Part shown: in pieces, positions 33,613 through 41,374 of the stretch
Numbering within the stretch: the stretch's first letter is position 1
Layout: every line of letters begins with the position of its first letter
From: Bradyrhizobium sp. SK17
GTDB taxonomy: Bacteria; Pseudomonadota; Alphaproteobacteria; Rhizobiales; Xanthobacteraceae
Length of the DNA stretch: 64,000 nt
Assembly: GCF_002831585.1 (NCBI RefSeq)
Contig: NZ_CP025114.1
Span: forward strand, 62,001-126,000
Reading direction: 5' to 3'
Program-made: the position numbers and the translations under genes
The notes under the pieces: model-generated
Told to the model about the DNA's origin: nothing
Seen by the model: only the letters and a program-made list of their open reading frames with translations
Database searches by the model: none

Positions 33613-33613
33613 A

Positions 33614-33778
33614 TCAACCGGGAGCGCGACTGTGAAGCAGCATGAAATACAGGAAGATCATCATTGCAGCCGCGGCGAGCGTACCCCACAGGAGCACATA
33701 TCGTACGTTATGACCGACGACAGCCCCTCTCGCCTCAACGTCCGTTCGTTTAATTGGGCTCTCTTCACGGTCGGCCAT
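33614..33778 (-). CDS. Small single-helix membrane protein, 54 aa
   Basis: A short charged N-terminus (MADREESPIKRTDVEARG) and one membrane helix (YVLLWGTLAAAAMMIFLYFML). The ATG at 33778 has GGAG six bases upstream, which supports it as a real gene despite the size. It converges on the solute-binding gene with only one base between stops. Function unknown; a regulatory or assembly peptide is possible. Confidence 0.6.
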   Translation of the reverse strand: MADREESPIKRTDVEARGAVVGHNVRYVLLWGTLAAAAMMIFLYFMLLHSRAPG

Positions 33779-33940
33779 GTACATCTCCGGGTTCAACAAA
33801 ACTCAACCTCTCAATTCGAAACTAGTTCCAGGTAATTACAAATCTTCGACCGTTTGCCAACGCGCTCAGCGCACAATCATTGATCGTTTCCAAAAACTTG
33901 AGAGTTCTCGATGGATACCCGAAATCTGACGATCATCCAG

Positions 33941-33949
33941 GTCAACGAT
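33941..33949. repeat. Target-site duplication, left copy (GTCAACGAT)
   Basis: Nine-base direct repeat identical to 35460-35468, directly outside the inverted ends of the IS at 33950-35459. Confidence 0.85.
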
Positions 33950-34023
33950 TGTTCGTCGTCAGATAATTTGAGACTGATCAGGCGTTTCGAGAAGAGAGGT
34001 TCTGGCTCATCAGGGGTTAGAGT

Positions 34024-35004
34024 TTAAGCTGCCTGCAGCCGATGCTGCAAGCGACGGGTTGCGATGGTAGCAAGCTTGATGCGTCTGCGTTCTGCGAGGA
34101 TGGTCTCCGCTCGGCCGAAGTAGACGTCGGCTGGTGTGACGTTTTCGATGCTCTCATGATAGCGAACTTGATTGTAGTGCTCGACGAAGGCGCCGATCTG
34201 TCGTTCGAGATCGCCTGGTAGATAATAGTTTTCGAGCAGAATGCGGTTCTTCAGGGTCTGGTGCCAGCGCTCGATCTTGCCCTGGGTTTGCGGGTGATAC
34301 GGTGCGCCCCGCACGTGCTGCATGCCCTTGCTTTCGAGCCAATTGGCCAGATCGCCTGCAACATAAGACGCGCCATTGTCGCTGAGCAGCCTCGGCCGGT
34401 GCGCAACGGTGATGTGATCAAGGCCCGATGCCGCCAGCGCCTGATCGAGCGTGGCGGTGACGTCGGAAGCGCACATGGTGGGACCAAGCCTCCACGCCAC
34501 GATGTAGCGCGAGAAGTCGTCGAGCACCGTCGAGAGATAGTACCAACCCCAGCCGGTGATCTTGAGGTAGGTGAAGTCGGTCTGCCAGAGCTGGTTGATC
34601 GCGGTGGTCTTGTCCTTGAACTCGTTCGCCGCCTTGATCACCACATAGGCCGGGCTGGTGATGAGGTCATGGGCCTTCAACAGCCGATAGACCGAAGCCT
34701 CCGAGACAAAGTACTTTCTCTCGTCGGTGAACCGCACGGCCAGCTCCCGCGGCGAGAGTTCGGGAAGCTCCAGTGCCAGGTCAATGATCTGGCGGCGGAC
34801 ATCGTCCGGGATGCGATTCCAGACGCGGTCCGGTCGTGAGCGATGATCAGCCAGCGCTTCAGGGCCGCCTTCGCAATATCGGTCATACCAGCGGTAGAAC
34901 GTCGAGCGAGGAACGCCGAGTTTGTCCAGCGTGCGCTTGGCCGGCAGATGTGACTGCTCGACCAACTCGATGATCTCGGCCTTCTCGGATGCGGGATATC
35001 TCAT
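34024..35004 (-). CDS. IS transposase OrfB with DDE integrase core, 326 aa
   Basis: An N-terminal HTH (KRTLDKLGVPRSTFYRWYDRY) and a retroviral-type integrase core with acidic residues in WQTDFTYL, LLSDNGASYV and GKIERWHQTLK (D-D-E). The ATG overlaps the OrfA stop (ATGA at 35001-35004), so translation is coupled rather than by obvious frameshift. Appears complete and possibly active. Confidence 0.92.
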   Translation of the reverse strand: MRYPASEKAEIIELVEQSHLPAKRTLDKLGVPRSTFYRWYDRYCEGGPEALADHRSRPDRVWNRIPDDVRRQIIDLALELPELSPRELAVRFTDERKYFVSEASVYRLLKAHDLITSPAYVVIKAANEFKDKTTAINQLWQTDFTYLKITGWGWYYLSTVLDDFSRYIVAWRLGPTMCASDVTATLDQALAASGLDHITVAHRPRLLSDNGASYVAGDLANWLESKGMQHVRGAPYHPQTQGKIERWHQTLKNRILLENYYLPGDLERQIGAFVEHYNQVRYHESIENVTPADVYFGRAETILAERRRIKLATIATRRLQHRLQAA

Positions 35005-35375
35005 GCCTCGCTCTCCCCATCCCCGTTCATACTTTTTTTAAGCAGACGGTTCTCCAGGGTAAGATCGGCAACGACCTCTTTCAAAGCGGTAGCTTCACGG
35101 CGAAGATCCTTCACCTCGCCAGGTGTTGCGGCTCGCGCCGTGTCACCGGCCAATCGGCGTTTGCCGGCCTCCAGGAACTCCTTGGACCAGCCGTAATACA
35201 TCGAGGCGGCGATGCCTTCGCGGCGGCACAGCTCGGAGATGTTCTCCTCGCCGCGCAGTCCTTCCAGCACGATGCGGATCTTCTCCTCCGCCGAATACTG
35301 CCGACGCGTCTGGCGCCGAATATCCTTCAGCACTTGTTCTGCCGGCGCTTTGCCCGGTCCGGATTTCTGTCTCAT
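35001..35375 (-). CDS. IS transposase OrfA, 124 aa
   Basis: HTH protein of the IS3 OrfA type: RRQYSAEEKIRIVLEGLRG, SELCRREGIAASMYYGWSKEFLEAG and a C-terminal leucine-zipper-like helix (EATALKEVVADLTLENRLLKK). Provides DNA-end recognition for OrfB. Confidence 0.9.
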   Translation of the reverse strand: MRQKSGPGKAPAEQVLKDIRRQTRRQYSAEEKIRIVLEGLRGEENISELCRREGIAASMYYGWSKEFLEAGKRRLAGDTARAATPGEVKDLRREATALKEVVADLTLENRLLKKSMNGDGESEA

Positions 35376-35459
35376 CTTCGCTCCTTGCGGCTACGATGAA
35401 CCAGAAATCCTCCCTCCGTGAAGTCCCTCAATTTGTCTCAGGGGTGCTGACGGGGAACA

Positions 35460-35468
35460 GTCAACGAT
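35460..35468. repeat. Target-site duplication, right copy (GTCAACGAT)
   Basis: Matches 33941-33949 exactly and restores the V-N-D codons of the interrupted gene before T-H-G. Confidence 0.85.
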
Positions 35469-36893
35469 ACCCACGGCTACCTGGAGGCACACCCTGAACT
35501 GGTGTGGCATGGCGATGTCGCGGCTTATCCCACAATGGGAGGTTACGCGCGTATCGCCTCGATTTTGAAGAGCGTTCGGGCTGAGTGCGGCGGATCGGCT
35601 CTTGCGTTGGACAACGGTGATACGTTTCACGGGACGTACCCTGCGGTCAGCAGCAAAGGAGAAGCGCTCATTCCGCTGGTCAATGCGTTGGGGTTTGATG
35701 CCATGACCGCGCATTGGGAGTTTGCATGGGGACCGCCGCATTTTCGTGCTCTGTCTGCGAAGCTGAATCATCCGATGCTCGCGATCAATTGTTACGACAA
35801 AGAATCCGGTGAACTTTACTTTCCGGCATCGGTTGTATTGGAACGCGGCGGCCTGCGCGTCGGCATTATCGGCGTCGCGGCGACCATCATCGATAAGAGT
35901 ATGCCGCCGCATTTTAGCGAGGGGGTGCGCTTTACATCTGGTTGCGAGGAATTGCCCGGAGAGATTAGCCGCTTGCGAAACGAGGGGACGGACCTGATCG
36001 TTGTGCTTTCCCATCTTGGATTTCCACAGGATGTCCATGTTGCTCACGCGGTAGACGGAATTGATGTCATCGTCAGCGGGCATACCCACAACCGGCTCGA
36101 GCACCCGGCGCATATCGGCAATACGCTTATAATTCAATCCGGATGCCACGGATCCTTCGTTGGCCGGCTTGACCTGAGCATCGCGGACGGAAAAGTTGCT
36201 GATTGGCAGCATCGACTGATCCCGGTTGATGAGTCAATCGCCGGCGATGTGGAGATGAGCGCGCTTGTCGAAGGCGTGATGAAGCCGCATCGAGAGATGT
36301 TGAACGAGTTCGTCGGGCAGACTGCCGTCGGCCTTCATCGTGACACCAATCTGTATGCACCGATGGACGATCTTCTGCTCGCGGCGATCGCGACCGCCGG
36401 CGATACGGATATCGCCTTTTCGAACGGCTGGCGTTACGGCGCGCCTATACCGCCGGGTTCCATTACGATGAATGATTTGTGGAATATCATCCCCACTAAT
36501 CCACCGGTGTCGACAGTTGACCTGACGGGTACCGAGATTAGGGAAATGATGGAGGAAAATCTCGAGCGAACATTTTCGGCCAATCCGTTCGGGCAGATGG
36601 GCGGCTATCTCAAGCGATTCCGTGGACTGACCATTTACGGCAAGCTGGAGAATCCTCCAGGCCAGCGCATTGAGCATATCTTCAGGCGAGGCGTGCCTGT
36701 CCTGGCTGGCGAGACCTATAAGGCGGCGTTTGTAACGGCACAGGGCGTACCGAAGAAATTCGGGCGCAAGCGCAGGGATCTTCCCGTTCGGGCGATCCAG
36801 GCTCTTCGCGATTACTTAAAAGAAAACGAGGCTGGCACAAACGACGGTCTCGGGCGTTTCGTAGCGGGGTAGGAATTCTTCGGGGAGGTCGAT

Positions 36894-37631
36894 TTGTGGC
36901 TGACGTGGTGGTCATCAAGACCTTCCGATAGCGACGCGCTAATTGCGAGTCACGGGGGGTGGACTGCAATCGGCTTCGCCGTAATTGTTGGAATTATTGT
37001 GGTGGAGACCGGTCTTCCAGTACGCGCTCGCGCAGCCGACAATGGCCGAGACATCGCGCTAAATGGCAACGGTCGGGGTGCACACGCATGCTCCTCTTGT
37101 CATGGTACGGAGGGCGAAGGGCGTCCGCAGGCTGGATATCCCCGTTTGGCGGCCTTAAGCTCAAACTATATAGAGCGACAACTTAAGGATTTCGCGGACA
37201 AGTCCAGAGACAACGACTTGATGCACCCCATTGCGAAGTCTCTTTCGCCGAGCGAGATACAAACCGTGGCAGGATATTACGCCTCGTTGACCGCGCCGAA
37301 GGCGGAAGAGCCAAAGCCACTTAATGATGGCGACATCGCTTTGGGTAAGGCGCTTGCCGATAACGGAAACTGGTCGTCGGGCTTGCCTGCTTGTGGACAA
37401 TGCCATGGTCCCTCGGGACAGGGTGTTGGCAAATCGTTTCCCAGGCTGGCGGGTCAGGGCTACTCCTACCTTCTCAATCAGTTGAAGGCGTGGAAGAGTG
37501 GCAACCGCAGCAACGATCCCCTCAATCTTATGACCGGCGTCGTTAGCAAGCTCGACGACAAGCAAATGAACGCTGTTGCGGCGTATTTCGCGAGCTTGCC
37601 AACCACCCCTCAGCCAGGCGGCAAGCCATGA
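36894..37631 (+). CDS. tsdB: Diheme cytochrome c4-like protein, TsdB-type, 245 aa
   Basis: Two heme sites C-S-S-C-H (66-70) and C-G-Q-C-H (167-171), each followed by a distal segment with a potential Met ligand (LMHPIAKSL, LNLMTGVV). An N-terminal hydrophobic signal (about 24-47) exports it. TTG start at 36894 with GGGGAGG at 36882-36888. Its stop overlaps the tsdA start, and a c4 cytochrome directly before tsdA is the TsdB electron acceptor for thiosulfate dehydrogenase. Confidence 0.85.
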   Translation: MWLTWWSSRPSDSDALIASHGGWTAIGFAVIVGIIVVETGLPVRARAADNGRDIALNGNGRGAHACSSCHGTEGEGRPQAGYPRLAALSSNYIERQLKDFADKSRDNDLMHPIAKSLSPSEIQTVAGYYASLTAPKAEEPKPLNDGDIALGKALADNGNWSSGLPACGQCHGPSGQGVGKSFPRLAGQGYSYLLNQLKAWKSGNRSNDPLNLMTGVVSKLDDKQMNAVAAYFASLPTTPQPGGKP

Positions 37632-38611
37632 TGGGACAGAGGCCTAATTTTAGCACCTGGGCTGTTGGGTTGCTGTTTATGGGCATGGCGGCGTTCCTTG
37701 GGTACAGCATTCCCCGGCAGCAAAACGCGCCAATGTCCAAATCTGGCCCGATTCCTCAGTCCATGCCTGCGCCGACAAAAGAAAGCGATATCAAGATCGC
37801 TTTCCAGCCGCCCTCGGAGGATAAAATCCCGGACAATGAGTTCGGCAAGATGGTCAGGCTCGGTGCCGACATTTTTCATAATACGCAGGACAATGCGAAA
37901 GAGTTCGTCGGTAATTCCTTGCAGTGTGCGAACTGTCATATCGACAAAGGTCGCCTTGCGAATTCGGCCCCCCTGTGGGCAGCCTACGTTGCTTTTCCCA
38001 CCTATCGCGCCAAAAACGGCCATGTGAACACCTTCCAAGAGCGTATGCAGGGGTGTTTCCGCTTTAGCATGAACGGCAAGGCTCCCGAGTTAAATAGCAA
38101 GGTTCTCGTTGCGCTGGAAAGTTACGCGCACTTCCTTGCTACCGGGGCGCCGACCGGCGCTGACATGCCGGGTCGGGGCTATCCCAAATTGGCCAAGCCT
38201 GCGAAGCTCGATTATGCGCATGGCCAGGAAGTCTACGAGCAGAAATGCGCCCTTTGCCACGGTGCTGACGGTCAGGGGCAACAGGCCGCCGACGGCACAA
38301 CGGTATTTCCCCCGCTTTGGGGGCCGCGCTCTTTCAACTGGGGCGCGGGCATGAGTTCGATTACGAATGCCGCCGGATTCATCAAAGCCAACATGCCGTT
38401 CAGTCAAGGCAATACGCTTTCCGACCAAGAAGCTTGGGACGTCGCCAGCTATCTCGATAGCCAAGAGCGACCGCAGGATCCGCGCTTCAAGGATTCCGTT
38501 GCGGCAACACGCAAGGCGCATCACGATTCACCGATGGATATGTACGGCCAAACCGTGAATGGCATTCTTCTAGGACGAAACTCGCCGCCATCGGGCCCTC
38601 AGCCTCGTTGA
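37628..38611 (+). CDS. tsdA: Thiosulfate dehydrogenase TsdA, 327 aa
   Basis: Joins two thiosulfates into tetrathionate in the periplasm, giving two electrons to TsdB. Heme 1 site C-A-N-C-H (100-104) and heme 2 site C-A-L-C-H (207-211). Between them lies Q-G-C143-F-R-F-S-M-N-G, which fits the conserved cysteine that is the unusual axial ligand of heme 1 in TsdA. An N-terminal helix (about 12-27) is a signal or anchor. Coupled to tsdB by ATGA. Confidence 0.9.
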   Translation: MMGQRPNFSTWAVGLLFMGMAAFLGYSIPRQQNAPMSKSGPIPQSMPAPTKESDIKIAFQPPSEDKIPDNEFGKMVRLGADIFHNTQDNAKEFVGNSLQCANCHIDKGRLANSAPLWAAYVAFPTYRAKNGHVNTFQERMQGCFRFSMNGKAPELNSKVLVALESYAHFLATGAPTGADMPGRGYPKLAKPAKLDYAHGQEVYEQKCALCHGADGQGQQAADGTTVFPPLWGPRSFNWGAGMSSITNAAGFIKANMPFSQGNTLSDQEAWDVASYLDSQERPQDPRFKDSVAATRKAHHDSPMDMYGQTVNGILLGRNSPPSGPQPR

Positions 38612-38636
38612 ACGTCCTTTTAAATCTCGTCGGACT

Positions 38637-38900
38637 TCAAGAGACACGCGGTAGTATTTCAAACGAATGAAACGGAGGTGGACACGGAAGGGTCCACTCC
38701 AACGTAGTCGCGCCTTCGCCCCAATAATTGTTTTCCAAAATGCGTTTACCCGCGAAAACTGTATAGAGAATCGTGCCAAGCCCCCAGACAAATGCAAAAG
38801 CTCCCAGAAATGCACCAATCGAACTGACCAGGTTCCAACCCGCAAATGCTTGCGGATAGTCCAATACGCGTCGCGGCATTCCCGCAGCGCCCACCATATG
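38637..38900 (-). pseudogene. ctaD: C-terminal fragment of cytochrome c oxidase subunit I
   Basis: About 88 residues match the end of Cta[26 protein letters not shown], a membrane helix ([19 protein letters not shown]), then [22 protein letters not shown] and the stop. The 5' four-fifths of the gene is missing; it ends at the junction with the virB9 fragment near 38899. Convergent to tsdA. It indicates that the donor of the sulfur island carried an oxidase gene here. Confidence 0.85.
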
Positions 38901-38997
38901 CATCTTCAACCGACGTCTGACCAACGTGCATGAGCCGAACGGACTTGAGCCCTACGCGCCGCAGCGCGCGGGAGCGACCGCGGCTTTGGGAGGTTGA
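38899..38997 (+). pseudogene. virB9: 3' end of a second virB9 copy
   Basis: Reads [23 protein letters not shown] and ends GG-stop, matching the last 30 codons of virB9 at 13180-13279 with a few substitutions. Everything upstream is replaced by the ctaD fragment. It shows that the second T4SS segment was cut inside virB9. Confidence 0.9.
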
Positions 38998-39003
38998 CGC
39001 GCG

Positions 39004-40353
39004 ATGCCCAGCCCCGACGACTATCGCTCGTTTGAACTTGAAGCCGCGGCCGCCACCTCCGTCGCGCGCGGTCGCACGGCGCTCGGCAGTTTCCTGAAAT
39101 ACGGGGTGCCGATCGGCGCTCTCGTGGTGGCGGCCTGGATGATCTACGGCTCCGTGGTGCGGCGTTCGCCTCTGCTGACGACGCCTGACAAGGAGGAATT
39201 CACCACTACGCAGTTTCCGGCTCCCTCGCTATCTGCGCGGCGGACGCAAACCAACCAGGGAACGATCGTCATCCCGCCGGCGCCGGCCGAACCGGTCCTG
39301 CCGCCGCCTCCGGTAGCTCCTCCCTTGGCGCTTCCGGCACCGCCGCCGCCTGAACCGCCGCTGGCCGCAGCTGTACCGAACGACGACGAAGCGCGGCGTC
39401 TCGCGGAGCTTGAACGTCAGCGCCAGGAGGAAGAGCGGCGGAAATGGGAGCGCCTGCGGGCGCCCCAGGTAATCGCCGACAATGCATCGGCGACGGCGAA
39501 CGCTGCAAATCCGGATGACAGCGCGAGGACCGCCGCAGGCCCGGAGGACGATCCCAATCGTCGCTTTCTGGCGTCGGTGTCGGCCGCCGGCGTCGAGGTC
39601 ACGCGCGCCACCAAGAACAACCGGATCGACGCGCTGGTGGCGCAGGGCACGACGGTTCGCGGCGTGCTTGAGACGGCCGTTCAAAGCGACCTGCCGGGCA
39701 TGGTGCGCGCGGTCGTGACCGAGAACGTCTGGTCGTTCGATGGACGGCGAGTCCTGATCCCGGCTGGAAGCCGCCTTGTCGGGGAATACAAATCGGGGAT
39801 CGCCCAAGGGCAGACGCGCGTATTTGTCGTCTGGACGCGCATGCTGCGGTCGGATGGCGTCTCGGTCCAGCTCGGATCGAACGGCACGGACGAACTCGGC
39901 CGTGCCGGCAATGCCGGCTTTGTCGATAACCACTACCTCGAGCGGTTTGGCTCGGCGATCATGCTCTCCATCGTGGGCGGCGCGGCACAGTTCCTGAGCG
40001 CTTACGGACAGAACACCAACGGCTATGGCAACGGCACGATCATCACCACGACCGACCCGGTGACGGGCGCGGTGACGCAGACGCAGACAGGCGTGAACCA
40101 GAACCAGTTGTCGCTGCAGGCCCGTCAGATTGCGGCGCAGAACGTATCGCAAACACTGACCAACATCGCCCAGGAGGCGCTGCGCAACTCGATCAACATT
40201 CCGCCGACCATCTACCTCGACCAGGGCACGCGGATCATCGTCTTCGTACGGCGCGATCTCGACTTCTCGGCGCTCTATCCCGATCCGGTCAAGGAAGCCT
40301 TGAGGGAGCTCAAGCGTGAACGCGCTGGCACGAAGTCTGACAGTCTTCATTGA
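39004..40353 (+). CDS. virB10: VirB10, second diverged copy, 449 aa
   Basis: Same architecture and nearly the same length as the product of 13282-14628, with one helix, Pro-rich linker, coiled coil and intact beta-barrel domain. Protein identity is high by eye, but synonymous differences are frequent at the DNA level, so it is not a recent duplication. The antenna-loop region differs slightly (NTNGYGNGT versus NTNNTSGNGS). No promoter is obvious; the 3' end overlaps the next gene by 38 bases as in copy one. Confidence 0.95.
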   Translation: MPSPDDYRSFELEAAAATSVARGRTALGSFLKYGVPIGALVVAAWMIYGSVVRRSPLLTTPDKEEFTTTQFPAPSLSARRTQTNQGTIVIPPAPAEPVLPPPPVAPPLALPAPPPPEPPLAAAVPNDDEARRLAELERQRQEEERRKWERLRAPQVIADNASATANAANPDDSARTAAGPEDDPNRRFLASVSAAGVEVTRATKNNRIDALVAQGTTVRGVLETAVQSDLPGMVRAVVTENVWSFDGRRVLIPAGSRLVGEYKSGIAQGQTRVFVVWTRMLRSDGVSVQLGSNGTDELGRAGNAGFVDNHYLERFGSAIMLSIVGGAAQFLSAYGQNTNGYGNGTIITTTDPVTGAVTQTQTGVNQNQLSLQARQIAAQNVSQTLTNIAQEALRNSINIPPTIYLDQGTRIIVFVRRDLDFSALYPDPVKEALRELKRERAGTKSDSLH

Positions 40354-41374
40354 CCGCGCGCTCGATCCCGTTCGGCCGTGGCTCGAGGACGACCAGGTCG
40401 TTGAGATCTGCGCGAACGGGCCTGGGGAAGTGTGGGTCGAGCGCTTCGGACAATCGGCGATGGAGCGTCACGAGGTGCCAAGCCTGACCGAGCATGCGAT
40501 CCGTCACCTGGCCGAACGCGTCGCCGGACACTCGGGCCAGAGCGTCAATGAGGAGCACCCGCTGCTCTCGGCCGCGCTGCCGACAGGGGAGCGGTTTCAG
40601 GGCGTGATGCCGCCGGCGACGACGGCCGGAGGCGCCTTCGCGATCCGCAAGCAGGTCATCAAGGAGATGCGGCTCGATGATTATCGCAAGCTCGGATCGT
40701 TCGACAAGGTGACGACGGCAAGCGACGGCACGCTGTCGGAGACTGATCGGCATCTGTGCGAACATCTCGACTCCGGCCGGATCGAGGAGTTCATCCGCCT
40801 TGCCGTCGTCAACCGCTACTCGATTCTTCTTTCGGGCGGGACAAGTTCGGGCAAGACCACGTTCCTCAATGCGATCCTTAAGGACGTGCCGGTCGACGAG
40901 CGCATCATCACCATCGAGGACACGCGGGAGGTCAACCCGATCCAGAAGAACTACCTGCCGCTTGTCGCCTCCAAGGGCGATCAGGGCGAGGCGCGCGTCA
41001 CGGTTGAAACGCTGCTGCAAGCCTCAATGCGTCTGCGGCCCGACCGCATCTTCCTCGGCGAGATTCGCGGCGCCGAGGCTTATTCGTTTCTGCGCGCGAT
41101 CAACACCGGCCATCCGGGCAGCATCACCACGGTGCATGCCGACAGCCCGGCGGGCGCGTTTGAGCAGCTCGCGCTCATGGTGATGCAGGCCGGCCTCGGG
41201 CTGCGGCGCGACGAGATTGTCGGATACATCAAATCGGTGCTGCCGATCGTGATCCAGCAGACCAAGGTTGGCGGATGGCGTGGCACCTCGGCCGTCTATT
41301 TCTCGCGGGTTGCCGAGTGGCGACAGGAACGGGCAGGGGGGAAAGGCCGCCATGGCACGCGTCGTCGCCTATAG
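40316..41374 (+). CDS. virB11: VirB11 ATPase, second diverged copy, 352 aa
   Basis: Identical length and GTG start to the first copy, with intact Walker A (GGTSSGKTTF), Asp box (IITIEDTRE), Walker B (RIFLGEIRGAEA) and His box (STTVHADSP-like SITTVHADSP). Substitutions are mostly conservative. It should be functional if expressed, and could form mixed hexamers with copy one; that is inference. Confidence 0.95.
   Translation: MNALARSLTVFIDRALDPVRPWLEDDQVVEICANGPGEVWVERFGQSAMERHEVPSLTEHAIRHLAERVAGHSGQSVNEEHPLLSAALPTGERFQGVMPPATTAGGAFAIRKQVIKEMRLDDYRKLGSFDKVTTASDGTLSETDRHLCEHLDSGRIEEFIRLAVVNRYSILLSGGTSSGKTTFLNAILKDVPVDERIITIEDTREVNPIQKNYLPLVASKGDQGEARVTVETLLQASMRLRPDRIFLGEIRGAEAYSFLRAINTGHPGSITTVHADSPAGAFEQLALMVMQAGLGLRRDEIVGYIKSVLPIVIQQTKVGGWRGTSAVYFSRVAEWRQERAGGKGRHGTRRRL

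Larger units (their letters stand above)
33950..35459 (-). mobile_element. IS element, IS3-like two-ORF type, about 1510 bases
   Basis: Ends are imperfect inverted repeats starting TGTTC: left TGTTCGTCGTCAG, right (reverse strand) TGTTCCCCGTCAG, with a further shared TGAGAC about 20 bases inside. It encodes OrfA and OrfB on the minus strand and is flanked by a 9-base duplication. Family naming is by ORF type; a nine-base duplication is longer than the usual 3-5 of IS3. Confidence 0.9.
33911..36872 (+). pseudogene. SoxB-like 5'-nucleotidase/metallophosphatase gene split by an IS element
   Basis: The first 13 codons (MDTRNLTIIQVND) lie at 33911-33949 and the rest at 35469-36872. Removing the IS and one target copy restores one frame of 480 codons with the metallophosphatase motifs N-D-T-H-G, DNGDTFHGT, VVLSHLGF and VSGHTHNR, plus a 5'-nucleotidase C-terminal domain. 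It is shorter than SoxB (582 aa at 51469) and lacks a signal, so it is a cytoplasmic or non-classical relative of SoxB/UshA. A downstream in-frame ATG (from 35502 region on) could allow a truncated product lacking the first metal ligands. It precedes tsdB by 21 bases, so transcription of tsdBA may be affected. Confidence 0.88.
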
